A stretch of DNA of 64,000 nt, from the NCBI GenBank assembly GCA_963664845.1, contig OY761615.1, positions 434,001 through 498,000 of the forward strand, written 5' to 3'. Made by a program: the position numbers and the translations under genes. The notes under the pieces were generated by a model that saw only the letters and a program-made list of their open reading frames with translations, had not been told where the DNA came from and did not search any database. Every line of letters begins with the position of its first letter. Positions within the stretch are counted from its first letter, which is position 1. The DNA is from CAIYTF01 sp963664845 (GTDB lineage Bacteria > Bacteroidota > Ignavibacteria > Ignavibacteriales > Ignavibacteriaceae). Shown in pieces: positions 35,585 through 44,905 of this stretch.

Positions 35585-36496
35585 TCATGCCTGCTTTTCA
35601 TGCCTGCCAACAATATAACCATACACCCGCTTCCCCAGCCAAAGGGACAGCATCATGCACAACGATCCTGCGATCAGGTCAATCACGTAGTGATAGCGCA
35701 AATATACGGTTGCAAAGATCAAAAGAACGCCAACCGGCAACAAAATATAGCGTGTCCTGTCCTTATAATGCACCGATAGATACATCACTATCAGCGTCAT
35801 CATTGTGTGTCCGCTGGGGAACACATCCCTTTGAACAATTGCGGCAGGATTAATGGTTCCCTGTGGAATTGACTCGCCTGAATTGATCAGTTCACGCAGA
35901 AAATTTGTTACAATTAATCCGGGCAGTTCAGCATTGGTCTGAGAAAAATCGTGCAAGGTGAAACGCGGCCCTATTGCCGGCAACGCAAAATATCCGATGT
36001 AAGAAAGATAAAATCCAAACACAACCGAAAACACACTGTAATCGGCTTCCTCGAACTTTTGCTGCATGAACAGCGAAATGATCAACGTGATCGGAATTAC
36101 ATAGAATAATGCGTAATCAATCTGCAGCAACTCGGTCAATACCGGATTGGAAATTTTATAAAGTACCTGAGTAGGATTTACACCGAATAAAAATTTATCA
36201 ACGCTTATTAACAGCCAGTCAAAATCAGCACCGCGGATAGGCTTCACCATCAGGTAAATTTCTTTAAACGTAATAAAGATAAGCGGCATAGGATAGGTAT
36301 AACGCAATATCCGGGCAAAATTTGTCTTATGCGAATTTCCATAATGCCCAATCCATGCAACACCGCTGCAGATCAAAACATTCACTATTACCAATAAATA
36401 CCATTGCTCCACTCTTGAGGCAAACACTACATTCGTAAGTGATAAGCCTGCGTAAAAAAGTATGGTGCAGAATTCAAGAGGTTTTAATTCACGCAT
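35585..36496 (-). CDS. PAP2-superfamily membrane protein (inositolphosphotransferase-like)
   Basis: 303 residues if it starts at the ATG at 36496, which overlaps the ksgA stop by 8 bp; an upstream ATG at 36526 adds ten residues. About seven membrane spans. Acid phosphatase motifs near the C-terminus: FPSGHTMMTLIVMYL (motif 2) and YLRYHYVIDLIAGSL (motif 3, catalytic His and Asp). The longer N-terminus is like Aur1/Ipt1-type phosphotransferases. Likely acts on a lipid phosphate or phosphoinositol headgroup in the membrane; exact substrate unknown. Confidence 0.82.
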   Translation of the reverse strand: MRELKPLEFCTILFYAGLSLTNVVFASRVEQWYLLVIVNVLICSGVAWIGHYGNSHKTNFARILRYTYPMPLIFITFKEIYLMVKPIRGADFDWLLISVDKFLFGVNPTQVLYKISNPVLTELLQIDYALFYVIPITLIISLFMQQKFEEADYSVFSVVFGFYLSYIGYFALPAIGPRFTLHDFSQTNAELPGLIVTNFLRELINSGESIPQGTINPAAIVQRDVFPSGHTMMTLIVMYLSVHYKDRTRYILLPVGVLLIFATVYLRYHYVIDLIAGSLCMMLSLWLGKRVYGYIVGRHEKQA

Positions 36497-37331
36497 CAAC
36501 CGGGAAATCAAGTCCGTCCTCCGCATTGGTTTTTATTCGGGTAGATAAATACGTTGTTAATATTTTAAAATCAGCAATGGAAAGCGCTTCTGCCCGCAAT
36601 GAGAGGTCAATCGGCGATTCCTTCAAATCTGCCGGCAGAAAAAATCCTGCTTGAAGTGCATTTTTCAGCGTTTTTCGCCTGTGACCAAAAGCCGCCTTCA
36701 CCACTTTTTTAAACATCACAAAATCAAACTCCGGCTCTTCCGGCTTCATGGTGATATGAATGATTGCTGAGTCCACGTCCGGCTTCGGGTAAAACACATG
36801 GGGCGGAACCTTGAAACACAATACGGTTTCCGCTACGCTTTGCAGAACAACCGATAAAATGCCATAGACCTTGTTGCCGTGTCCGGATACGATTCTCTGC
36901 GCCACTTCAAACTGCATCATAAAAACGATGTCTTTTATATATTTCCGGTGATCCAGAGCTCTGAATAATATCTGTGAAGAAATGTTGTAGGGTATATTCC
37001 CTACCAGTCGTATCGCACCTTGCTTCCGCCTTGCAAATTCCGAATAGTCAAACTTCAGAATATCTTGTTCCAACAGTGAAATCGAAGGGTATTTCTGCCT
37101 GATCTCTTCGGCCAGTCTCCTGTCAATTTCAACCGCAGTCAGGTCCGGACAGGTTTTTACCAATTCTTCCGTCAATACACCCATACCGGGGCCGATCTCC
37201 ACCAGTAAATCACCCTTCACAGGATTGATTTCGGCTATTATCTTATCAACAATGTTTTTATCCTTTAAAAAATTCTGTCCGAATTTTTTTAATGGCCTTA
37301 CATTTGTATTTTTGGAACTGTTAAACGACAT
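36489..37331 (-). CDS. rsmA: 16S rRNA dimethyladenosine transferase
   Basis: 280 residues. Also known as KsgA; dimethylates A1518 and A1519 of 16S rRNA. Motifs: KKFGQNFLKDKNIVDKI, VEIGPGMGVLTEELV (SAM), LTAVEIDRRLAEE, LVGNIPYNISSQILF (the NIPY catalytic motif), FMMQFEVAQRIVSG and KPDVDSAIIHI. The C-terminal 20 residues extend slightly beyond most homologues (RIKTNAEDGLDFPVDA), overlapping the PAP2 gene. Divergent from the ROK kinase. Confidence 0.97.
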   Translation of the reverse strand: MSFNSSKNTNVRPLKKFGQNFLKDKNIVDKIIAEINPVKGDLLVEIGPGMGVLTEELVKTCPDLTAVEIDRRLAEEIRQKYPSISLLEQDILKFDYSEFARRKQGAIRLVGNIPYNISSQILFRALDHRKYIKDIVFMMQFEVAQRIVSGHGNKVYGILSVVLQSVAETVLCFKVPPHVFYPKPDVDSAIIHITMKPEEPEFDFVMFKKVVKAAFGHRRKTLKNALQAGFFLPADLKESPIDLSLRAEALSIADFKILTTYLSTRIKTNAEDGLDFPVDA

Positions 37332-37422
37332 ACTTCTCGGTCAGTTTTGTATCAAAACTTTAAATATAAGACTTTTTCGTCAGAAATTTTTTTAGCAATA
37401 GCAGCATTTAGCAGGAGCACGC

Positions 37423-38397
37423 ATGAAAAAAAGTTACATCATCAGCATTGACCTTGGCGGCACGAAGATTCTCTCCGCGTTAGTAAACTCCAAAGATGGT
37501 GTTATTGCTCGCGTGAAAAAGTCCACCAAGGTACATGAGGAAAAGCTCAAATTGGCAAAAACGCTTATTGAGAGCATAAATGAGCTTCTGGAACAGACTG
37601 GCGTTCCTGAAAGTTCGGTTAAAGCTATTTGCGTCGGCGCCCCTGGCTCGGTTGACCCCAATACAGGTATTATCGGCCTTGCCCCTAATCTCGGACTTGT
37701 CAACTATCACCTTAAAGACGAATTACAAAAATACACCGTCATCCCGGTTTTGCTGGAAAATGATGTCAACCTTGCCACTCTTGGCATACATCAGTTTGGA
37801 ATTGCCAAAGGCCGGGATAATGTACTCGTTGTTTTTGTGGGTACAGGCATCGGCGGCGGATTGATTTTTAACGGGAAATTGTATCGTGGCGTCAATTTTG
37901 CAGCAGGTGAAATCGGGCATATTCACGTTCAGGATAACGGACCATTGTGCGGTTGTGGCAAAAAAGGTTGTTTTGAAGCTGTCGCCAGCAGATCTGCAAT
38001 GGTTAGAAATATCGTAAAAGATATCAAAGCCGGCAAACGCAGTGTCCTTGCCAAACTGGTTAAATCAAAAACACAGATTAAAAGCAAATCTCTGTTAACT
38101 GCCGTTCTCGAAGAGGATCCCGTCACCCTGCGCCACGTCAGAAAATCCTGCGACACCATTGGTAAAACACTCGCCGGCATCAACAACCTCTTGAATCTCG
38201 AAATGATCGTTTTGGGTGGCGGAGTGATAGAAGCAATGAAAAAACAGACCATGCCCCTGATAAAAGCATCCTTTAAAGAATATTCCCTGAAGGACGCTTC
38301 GCAAAGAACAAAACTTGTCGTGTCAAAATTAATGGATGACTCGGCGCTTTATGGAGGAATAGCACTCGCTAAGGAGTTTCTGGACGTTAACGTTTAA
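37423..38397 (+). CDS. ROK family sugar kinase (glucokinase-like)
   Basis: 324 residues. ATP site SIDLGGTKILSALV at the N-terminus, GTGIGGGLIFNGKLYRG, AGEIGHIHV with the sugar-contacting Glu, and the ROK zinc box CGCGKKGCFEAVAS. Most likely phosphorylates glucose or N-acetyl sugars; the exact sugar cannot be told from sequence. A clear GCAGGAGC ribosome binding site. Its stop overlaps the convergent thioesterase gene's stop by 4 bp. Confidence 0.9.
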   Translation: MKKSYIISIDLGGTKILSALVNSKDGVIARVKKSTKVHEEKLKLAKTLIESINELLEQTGVPESSVKAICVGAPGSVDPNTGIIGLAPNLGLVNYHLKDELQKYTVIPVLLENDVNLATLGIHQFGIAKGRDNVLVVFVGTGIGGGLIFNGKLYRGVNFAAGEIGHIHVQDNGPLCGCGKKGCFEAVASRSAMVRNIVKDIKAGKRSVLAKLVKSKTQIKSKSLLTAVLEEDPVTLRHVRKSCDTIGKTLAGINNLLNLEMIVLGGGVIEAMKKQTMPLIKASFKEYSLKDASQRTKLVVSKLMDDSALYGGIALAKEFLDVNV

Positions 38398-38792
38398 AGT
38401 TTAATGAATGCAGCAGCAAGTTCACCAGGAACGGTTTCTTTTTTGAATCTCGCTTTATCGATGCACACATGTACCGTATTTGCCGTAACGCAGAGAAGTC
38501 CTTCGTCTTTCGTAAAAATCTGGTACGCGATCGTATAGGAATACTGTGATTGTGCAGCTGTCCTTATTTGGATTGTGTACTCCTGCCCTGCGCGCAGCGG
38601 CATTGAATAATCCGCATCAGTGTGCTTGATGGGGAACGCGTACTTTTCATTTTGGAAAACTTCCTTCCATATCCCAAGCTTTTTCAGCAGCAACTCATAA
38701 CCGTCGTGCATCAGGTAAAATAGTCTGCCATAAAACATTATTCCGGCTGGATCACAGTCTGAAAACTGAATTTCTTTTGTGTATTCGAACAT
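38394..38792 (-). CDS. Acyl-CoA thioesterase, 4-hydroxybenzoyl-CoA type (hot-dog fold)
   Basis: 132 residues. The start FEYTKEIQFSDCDPAGIMFYGRLFYLMHDGYELLLKKLG is the 4HBT/YbgC signature with the catalytic Asp in DPAG. Hydrolyses short- to medium-chain or aromatic acyl-CoA; acyl specificity unknown. The ATP-grasp gene lies 44 bp upstream on the same strand. Confidence 0.9.
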   Translation of the reverse strand: MFEYTKEIQFSDCDPAGIMFYGRLFYLMHDGYELLLKKLGIWKEVFQNEKYAFPIKHTDADYSMPLRAGQEYTIQIRTAAQSQYSYTIAYQIFTKDEGLLCVTANTVHVCIDKARFKKETVPGELAAAFIKL

Positions 38793-38836
38793 TTGCTTAG
38801 ACTCTATGTGTATCGTATAAATGAGAAAACAAACAA

Positions 38837-40048
38837 CTAGGCTTTAGGCATTTCCGCTGTTGACTGCGATGGAACAAACTCCTGATAAAATCTTGACGTA
38901 TAAGAATCAAGCAACTCCTTAACCCGTGCATGCGAATTTGAACAGACAATCAACCCTACCAGATGATTTTTATTGAAGCGCCATACTATTTCTTCATCAT
39001 CAAATTCCGAAATATCGGCAACTTTTTCTCTTGAAGGCGAGATCAACAGGCCGGCATACTCGTTTCGACGTTCCGGCAGTAGATACTTCCCTATGCCACC
39101 CAGCACTTCTATCTTAGCCCATTCACGCCAGAGGTTTATCCCGGATGAGGCTTCTACCAGTTCGGCAATATGACCGCCGCCAACCCGGGCTGATGTCTCA
39201 AGAAAATAAAATTTCCCATCCCCTCCCTTGATGAATTCAGTGTGGCACGTACCCATAACAATACCAAATGCTGCAAGTACCTTACGGTTTAACATTAGCA
39301 GCACTTCTTCATCTTCGGAGCCATGAATCACGGTACTGGTACTAAAAACTCTGTTCTGGTTTGCTGTTTCCAACGGCGGCAGTGAATACTGATGCGCCTG
39401 CGCAAAAGCAATTTCCCTGTTGTATATGATGGTATCCACATGATAAATGGTACCAGGAATGAACCGCTCAATCAGATAAAAAGACTGCTCATCACCAAGC
39501 TCGTCAATACTTTTCCACAGGTCGGCTTCATTGTTGATTTTTTTCACGCCCAGCGACCCGGTCTTCAGACGATGCTTTGCTACATATGGAAATGGGATTG
39601 TGAAAACGAATTTTTTTATATTATTATAATTGAGAATATGAGTGAACTCCGGTACTGCAATGCCAACCTCTGAGGCGCGCATTCGCATGGCAAGTTTATC
39701 ACGGAAATAACGGGCTGTTGTGTCTCCCATTCCTGATATCCGCAAATGCTCACGTAGCGACGCCGCCTTTTCAACATCAACATCATCAAAAGCTACGATC
39801 CGGTCAATTTCTACCGTCCTTGCCAGATAGCTGACTGCTTTTATGACATCTTTAACGTTCCAGTCTTTATTCTCATTCTGAATATAAAATATATCATCCA
39901 GCGACTCTCTCGGCCATGCTGCATGCTCCAGACTCTTTGAGGTAAGCAAATAGACTTTACTGCCACGCTCCTTAGCCTCAAGCATAAAGTCCTCGCCTTT
40001 CTCGTAACTGGCAATACATAGGATAGTTTTGGGTCTCTGGCTCAACAT
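38837..40048 (-). CDS. ATP-grasp family protein
   Basis: 403 residues. N-terminal Rossmann-like segment KTILCIASYEKGEDFMLEAKERGSKVYLLTS, then an ATP-grasp core: RYFRDKLAMRMRASEVGIAVP, PYVAKHRLKTGSLGVKKI (ATP-binding Lys), FYLIERFIPGTIYHVD, FYFLETSARVGGG (metal-binding Glu/Asn region). Resembles CarB-like ligases that join a carboxylate to an amine or thiol; substrates unknown. Could act with the adjacent thioesterase but this is only positional. Confidence 0.85.
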   Translation of the reverse strand: MLSQRPKTILCIASYEKGEDFMLEAKERGSKVYLLTSKSLEHAAWPRESLDDIFYIQNENKDWNVKDVIKAVSYLARTVEIDRIVAFDDVDVEKAASLREHLRISGMGDTTARYFRDKLAMRMRASEVGIAVPEFTHILNYNNIKKFVFTIPFPYVAKHRLKTGSLGVKKINNEADLWKSIDELGDEQSFYLIERFIPGTIYHVDTIIYNREIAFAQAHQYSLPPLETANQNRVFSTSTVIHGSEDEEVLLMLNRKVLAAFGIVMGTCHTEFIKGGDGKFYFLETSARVGGGHIAELVEASSGINLWREWAKIEVLGGIGKYLLPERRNEYAGLLISPSREKVADISEFDDEEIVWRFNKNHLVGLIVCSNSHARVKELLDSYTSRFYQEFVPSQSTAEMPKA

Positions 40049-40175
40049 TTCGGTTTCTCGTTAAATAATTAATAGAAAATAAATATTTAACATACAAAAA
40101 TCAAGCTTTTAACGCCTATTGACTAAATTATTAATAGGGCTAAAAATGCTCAAATGTGCTTTTCTTTCAATTCCC

Positions 40176-40192
40176 TCCCTTTGCGAAAGGGA
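40176..40192. repeat. Small palindrome in the 407-bp gap before the DegP-like gene
   Basis: TCCCTTTGCGAAAGGGA (7-bp stem, GCG loop) followed by GAGATACAGGGTGGG. This 'CCCTTT-GCG-AAAGGG ... CAGGGTGGG' unit is a recurring non-coding element; a degenerate relative lies near 60750. A 73-residue plus-strand frame through it is rejected. The rest of 40049-40455 shows no gene. Confidence 0.5.
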
Positions 40193-40455
40193 GAGATACA
40201 GGGTGGGTTTGAGATTCAGTGGGCAAATCGTCAAGTTATTCACTACTCCCATATCCTAAACCCAGTCTGGAAAGCCATCTGTCCCCATTTTAATTTTTAC
40301 GCACTACTACTACCCTCCGGCAACCAATTTCCATATTCACACAATAAATGTCAAGGTTGCAAATTTTTACCGTAAATCCATTACTCATGTCTTTCCAAAT
40401 ATCGCTATATTTCCGACTTAAAATCAATTATTCCATATAATTAACAAGTAAGAGA

Positions 40456-41619
40456 ATGATGAACCGTAATTTTATAATGCTCTTCATTTTATTAACCGTT
40501 TTTTCAACGGGAATGCAACTCCACTCTTCCGATCTGTATGCTTACCTCAGCGGCAAAGAGGATACCGTCGACGCCAAAGGGTCAGCCAACGAGCAGATTT
40601 ATTCCTCAAGATCTTCCATAATCACCCAAACAGTCAAAAAGGTTAGTTCAGCTGTTGTTGGAATCAATGTGACCGCTATTCAGGAATATCAAAACCCTGC
40701 ATTCAGCCCTTTCTTCAACGATCCGTTCTTCCGCCAGTTTTTCGGTAACCAAACCTATTCTCAAAAAGTTAAAAGCCTCGGCTCCGGATTTTTAATCTCA
40801 CAGGACGGCTACATTGTAACCAACGACCACGTAGCCGGCAACGCCTCAGAAATTCTCGTGACCCTGACAAACGGCAAACACTACAACGCGAAGGTGGTTG
40901 GCACCGATGCCGTTTCCGATATTTGCCTGCTCAAAATTGACGGAGAAAAATTCCCACACCTGAAATTTGGTAACTCGTCTGATGTTATTATCGGCGAGTG
41001 GGCAATAGCATTGGGAAACCCCTTCGGTTTATTCGAGCTTAATAACAAACCCACCGTGACCGTTGGCGTCATCAGCGCCGTAGGAATGAACCTGAATCAG
41101 GTGCAAAACAGATATTATTTCAACATGATCCAAACCGACGCTGCCATCAACGGAGGTAATTCGGGTGGACCCCTGGTTAATGCCGTTGGAGAGGTTATTG
41201 GTATGAACACCATCATTTTCACCTCGGGTGGCTCTGAAGGCAGCATCGGTCTCGGATTCGCGATTCCCATTAACAAAATTAGCAGCATCATAAGAGAGTT
41301 AATCGACAAAGGCAAGATCGAAAGGGATTTTAATACTGGCCTTTCTGTGCAAAACATCGACGAAAGAATGGCTAAGTATTTCAAACTGGAAAATACCAAA
41401 GGCATCATCATCACTAAAGTGCTCAGAAACTCCTCCGCGGCCCGTGCCGGCGTGAAGGAAGGTGACATCATTCTAAAAGTTGATGATTATACCATCGACA
41501 ACGAACAGACCATTATTGGTGTTTTACAGGAATTTCGCACCAACCAGACCATCACCCTGAAAATTCTGCGGGATGAAAAAGAGCTTTTAATACCACTGAA
41601 ACTGGAAACCATGAAATGA
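40456..41619 (+). CDS. DegP/HtrA-like periplasmic serine protease
   Basis: 387 residues. Signal peptide at about 1-23. Trypsin-like catalytic triad: H125 in GYIVTNDHV, D155 in SDICLLKI, S236 in INGGNSGGPL. The LA-type loop region (NPAFSPFFNDPFFRQFFG, 80-97) and one C-terminal PDZ domain (about 290-385, GIIITKVLRNSSAARAGVKEGD) make it DegS/DegQ-like in layout. Acts in protein quality control in the periplasm. The last codons overlap purB (ATGA). Confidence 0.93.
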   Translation: MMNRNFIMLFILLTVFSTGMQLHSSDLYAYLSGKEDTVDAKGSANEQIYSSRSSIITQTVKKVSSAVVGINVTAIQEYQNPAFSPFFNDPFFRQFFGNQTYSQKVKSLGSGFLISQDGYIVTNDHVAGNASEILVTLTNGKHYNAKVVGTDAVSDICLLKIDGEKFPHLKFGNSSDVIIGEWAIALGNPFGLFELNNKPTVTVGVISAVGMNLNQVQNRYYFNMIQTDAAINGGNSGGPLVNAVGEVIGMNTIIFTSGGSEGSIGLGFAIPINKISSIIRELIDKGKIERDFNTGLSVQNIDERMAKYFKLENTKGIIITKVLRNSSAARAGVKEGDIILKVDDYTIDNEQTIIGVLQEFRTNQTITLKILRDEKELLIPLKLETMK

Positions 41620-42920
41620 TTGACCGCTATACACTTCCGGAAATGAAGCATATCTGGAGCGATGAATTCAAATTTGAAACCTGGCTGAAAATTGAAACGC
41701 TTGCCTGTGAAGCCCGGGCTGTTGCCGGGGAATTTTCAATGGACGATTTAAGGAACATTAAGGAGAAAGCAGCGTTTAATAAAGACCGCGTTCTCGAGAT
41801 CGAAAACGAAGTGCAGCACGATGTTATTGCCTTCCTCACTAACGTTGCCGAATATGTAGGTGAACCTGCAAGACACATCCATTTTGGCATGACGTCTTCC
41901 GACGTCCTTGATACTGCCCTCTCCTATCAAATGAAGTGCGGAGCAGAAATACTGCTCGCCAAATTAAAACGTCTTGAAACCGTGTTGCGAACCAAAGCGC
42001 TGGAGCATAAATATACCTATTGCATTGGCCGCACTCATGGCGTTCATGCTGAACCAACTACATTTGGCCTGAAATTCCTTAACTGGCAGCAGGAAGCACT
42101 CAGAAATATTTCCCGCCTTGAAGCAGCCATCGAAGATATTGCAGTCGGAAAAATCTCCGGCGCTGTTGGCACCTTCGATCATCTTCCACCCTATGTGGAA
42201 GAATTTGTGTGCGAAAAAATGGGACTGAAACCCGCACCGGTTTCCACTCAAATAATTCAAAGGGACCGCCACGCGCATATGATGAGTGTACTGGCTCTCA
42301 TTGGTGGGGCTTTGGAAAAAATAGCTGTCGAAATTCGCCACCTGCAAAAAACTGAAACCCGCGAGGCTGAAGAGGGATTTGCAAAAGGGCAAAAGGGATC
42401 ATCTGCCATGCCGCATAAACGCAACCCGATCGTCTGTGAACGGATTAGTGGATTAGCACGATTGATGCGCGGCTACGCAGCAACAGCTAACGAGAATATT
42501 GCCCTGTGGCATGAACGTGACATTTCACACTCCTCCGTTGAACGGATGATAGTACCGGATGGTTATGCGACAATGGATTATATGCTGCATCTTGCAATTA
42601 AACTCATCGAAAATCTTAATATTTTCCCTGAAAAAATGCTGGAGAACCTGAACCTCACCCGGGGGCTCATATACTCTCAAAAAGTATTGCTGATGCTCAC
42701 AAAAAAAGGTGTCGCCCGGGAAGATGCCTATGCTGCTGTTCAGTCCTCAGCTATGAAAGTGTGGAATGATCCCACCTGTACACTGATGACCGAATTGTTG
42801 AAACACGAAAAGATTATGTCCAAAATTTCTGAACAGGAATTCGCGATAATTTTTAAGGAGAAACCTGAGCTTAAAAATATTGACGCGATTTTCAAACGAA
42901 CAATAGAAAAACAAAACTGA
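41616..42920 (+). CDS. purB: Adenylosuccinate lyase
   Basis: 434 residues. Fumarase/aspartase superfamily signature SSAMPHKRNPIVCERISGLARLMRG, with THGVHAEPTTFGLKFLNW and HIHFGMTSSDVLDTALS upstream. Catalyses two steps: SAICAR to AICAR and adenylosuccinate to AMP. Full length. Starts inside the protease stop by 4 bp; the methyltransferase gene follows after 30 bp. Confidence 0.97.
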   Translation: MIDRYTLPEMKHIWSDEFKFETWLKIETLACEARAVAGEFSMDDLRNIKEKAAFNKDRVLEIENEVQHDVIAFLTNVAEYVGEPARHIHFGMTSSDVLDTALSYQMKCGAEILLAKLKRLETVLRTKALEHKYTYCIGRTHGVHAEPTTFGLKFLNWQQEALRNISRLEAAIEDIAVGKISGAVGTFDHLPPYVEEFVCEKMGLKPAPVSTQIIQRDRHAHMMSVLALIGGALEKIAVEIRHLQKTETREAEEGFAKGQKGSSAMPHKRNPIVCERISGLARLMRGYAATANENIALWHERDISHSSVERMIVPDGYATMDYMLHLAIKLIENLNIFPEKMLENLNLTRGLIYSQKVLLMLTKKGVAREDAYAAVQSSAMKVWNDPTCTLMTELLKHEKIMSKISEQEFAIIFKEKPELKNIDAIFKRTIEKQN

Positions 42921-42950
42921 TTTTACCCCATACAACCGGAAGAGATCGCT

Positions 42951-43847
42951 ATGCCCGACAAATTTGATGAATACTACGAAAACCCCCGCCCTGAAATACA
43001 GGGCATTGTCGGCCCAAACGCCAGGCGCATTCTTGATGTGGGATGCGGTTCCGGTAGCATGGCATGGCATCTTAAGACCGATAACGCCGCTGAAGTATGG
43101 GGCGTTGAACCTATTGCATCTGCTGCCGTCAAGGCAAGAGAACGGCTGGATAATGTTATTAATTCGTCTGTGGAAAATGCAATGAAATTGCTTCCTGACT
43201 ATTATTTCGATGCAATCATTTTTGCTGATGTCCTGGAGCATCTTGTTGACCCCTTTGCCCTGCTGGGCAAAATGAAGTATAAACTTGCTCCTGACGGCTT
43301 TGTTGTAGCAAGCCTTCCCAACGTGCGCCATTCCTCGGTTATCCGTATGCTGCTTGCCGGTAATTGGGAATATCAGGACTATGGCCTTATGGACAGCACG
43401 CATCTCAGGTTTTTCACACGCAAATCCGCCGTGCAAATGTTCACTAATGCCGGCTATGAAACTTCGGATATACTGGCAAATGTACTGGAAGCACAGCCTC
43501 TGCCATCGGGTATTGAGAATTTTCTCCGCCAGTCAGGCTTGGATGCTGACGCGCTGGAAGAAGAAAGCAAACATTTTCAATATATCATAAAAGCTTATCC
43601 TTCCACGCAAAAATTCCGGGATGCAGATCCCGCGGAGATATCGCCTTATATTGAAAGCTTATTCGGTCAGATTATAGCCGATGTTAAGGCCAGCAATTAC
43701 CACAATGCTTTCGAAACCTGCATGCTGGCAATTGATATCATCAAAAGAACTCAGTTCCCGCAACTGCAGCCCCTTGGCCAAAAATTCGAATCATTATTGC
43801 TCAAGCTGAAGTCAATGAAAAAAGCTAATTTGGACACCAAGGATTAA
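42951..43847 (+). CDS. Class I SAM-dependent methyltransferase
   Basis: 298 residues. Motif I RRILDVGCGSGSMAWHLK, then GVEPIASAA, FDAIIFADVLEHLVDPFALL and APDGFVVASLPNVRHSSV, the arrangement of sugar or lipid O-methyltransferases such as those in glycan clusters. A C-terminal helical tail (ISPYIESLFGQIIADVKAS...) of about 80 residues may bind a partner. Acceptor unknown. Confidence 0.85.
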   Translation: MPDKFDEYYENPRPEIQGIVGPNARRILDVGCGSGSMAWHLKTDNAAEVWGVEPIASAAVKARERLDNVINSSVENAMKLLPDYYFDAIIFADVLEHLVDPFALLGKMKYKLAPDGFVVASLPNVRHSSVIRMLLAGNWEYQDYGLMDSTHLRFFTRKSAVQMFTNAGYETSDILANVLEAQPLPSGIENFLRQSGLDADALEEESKHFQYIIKAYPSTQKFRDADPAEISPYIESLFGQIIADVKASNYHNAFETCMLAIDIIKRTQFPQLQPLGQKFESLLLKLKSMKKANLDTKD

Positions 43848-43925
43848 CATCACAGGAACTATTTTAGATACAGATTCGATTAAATTCCCTTATATTTATT
43901 ACAAACCATACGATAGAATTTTTGC

Positions 43926-44195
43926 ATGATCTCCAAAGACGATGAAAATAAGATAAAGGAAATTGCCAAAAAATATAGGTTAACCAAACTTTATTTATTT
44001 GGTTCCGGTTCCGTCTCTCAGCGTGAGGCTCATGATATCGATTTAGCTGTGGAGGGACTGGATGATTCCTTATTTTTTAAATTCTATGGGGAGTTGATCT
44101 TTGCTTTGTCCAAACCAGTTGATGTTATTGACCTAAGCAAAAAGTCCCTGTTTTGTGATATGATTAAGGCCGAGGGAGTGCTCCTTTATGAATAA
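43926..44195 (+). CDS. MntA-like nucleotidyltransferase antitoxin (type VII TA)
   Basis: 89 residues. MNT-type nucleotidyltransferase: FGSGSV (G26, S27) followed after nine residues by D37-I-D39, the metal-binding pair, and VDVIDL with a third acidic residue (D66 or D69). In type VII systems the enzyme adds AMP groups to a tyrosine of HepT and so neutralises it. Overlaps the next gene by 8 bp, as usual for the pair. The GS-to-DxD gap is one residue shorter than the common GSx10DxD. Confidence 0.85.
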   Translation: MISKDDENKIKEIAKKYRLTKLYLFGSGSVSQREAHDIDLAVEGLDDSLFFKFYGELIFALSKPVDVIDLSKKSLFCDMIKAEGVLLYE

Positions 44196-44604
44196 TCTAA
44201 GAGATCGAATATTAGCGGAGCTGGAAAACATCGACAAAATATTCGAGACGTTACCGTCGCATGCAGACTTGCCATTCTTATCACAACTTGAACTTGCTGG
44301 CGTTGCAGCTTTGCTGCATAATTTCTATAATGGTATTGAAAACATTCTTAAACAAATTCTCATAGCCAAAAATAAGATTCTGCCAGAAGGCGTCTCATGG
44401 CATAAACAATTAATTGAACTCTCCATTCAAGAGGAAATTATCACGGAGATTGCCGGGAAGGCACTCAGTCAGTATTTGGCCTTCCGGCACTTTTTTAGTC
44501 ACGCATATGCTCTGGATTTATATTCTGAGAAGATGGAACCTTTGGTTGAAAATGCCGCGGAACTGTTCTCACTGTTTAAGAATGATATAAGCAAATTCTT
44601 ATAA
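44188..44604 (+). CDS. HepT-like HEPN ribonuclease toxin (type VII TA)
   Basis: 138 residues, all-helical. Contains R100-H-F-F-S-H105-A-Y107, an exact Rx4HxY motif: Arg and His are the HEPN RNase residues and the Tyr is the site modified by MntA in characterised pairs. Translationally coupled to the MNT gene (8-bp overlap). The pair has no other toxin-antitoxin or phage genes around it and lies downstream of housekeeping genes. Expected role: growth arrest on stress or phage infection, inferred from family. Confidence 0.85.
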   Translation: MNNLRDRILAELENIDKIFETLPSHADLPFLSQLELAGVAALLHNFYNGIENILKQILIAKNKILPEGVSWHKQLIELSIQEEIITEIAGKALSQYLAFRHFFSHAYALDLYSEKMEPLVENAAELFSLFKNDISKFL

Positions 44605-44840
44605 GAATTAAACACACAGCATTCGTTGCAGTTTTTGAATTTACGTTTTGGAGTATCGCGCACCATCAATGTTTCGTAAATATCATCAAATCTCAACTAT
44701 TGTATTGTGTACGTGATAATGCATCTATGCAGTTCGGATTTAGGGAAAGTTAATCAAGATATGCATTTTTCAAAAGCATGACTTGAAATGATGAAATGAC
44801 ATTCTCATACCGGTAAGCTATCTCCACATTCCCTCATGAC
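44605..44840. other. Non-coding gap after the HEPN gene
   Basis: No gene supported. The region lacks strong structure until the efp terminator at 44841. A minus-strand frame reaching into the HEPN gene from 44696 is a shadow. Confidence 0.4.
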
Positions 44841-44865
44841 AAAAAAGGCGATCAAACTGATCGCC
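44841..44865 (-). terminator. Rho-independent terminator of efp
   Basis: Read on the minus strand: a perfect 8-bp stem GGCGATCA / TGATCGCC with a 3-base loop followed directly by six T. It begins about 40 nt after the efp stop. Confidence 0.9.
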
Positions 44866-44905
44866 CTCAAATCTGCATAAACCAAATGTTAACGCTATAA
44901 TTTTT

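Noticed and set aside
40154..40375. 73-residue plus-strand frame before the DegP-like gene
   Set aside because: Its first part is a dispersed CCCTTT-GCG-AAAGGG repeat with flanking CAGGGTGGG; the rest has no protein character.
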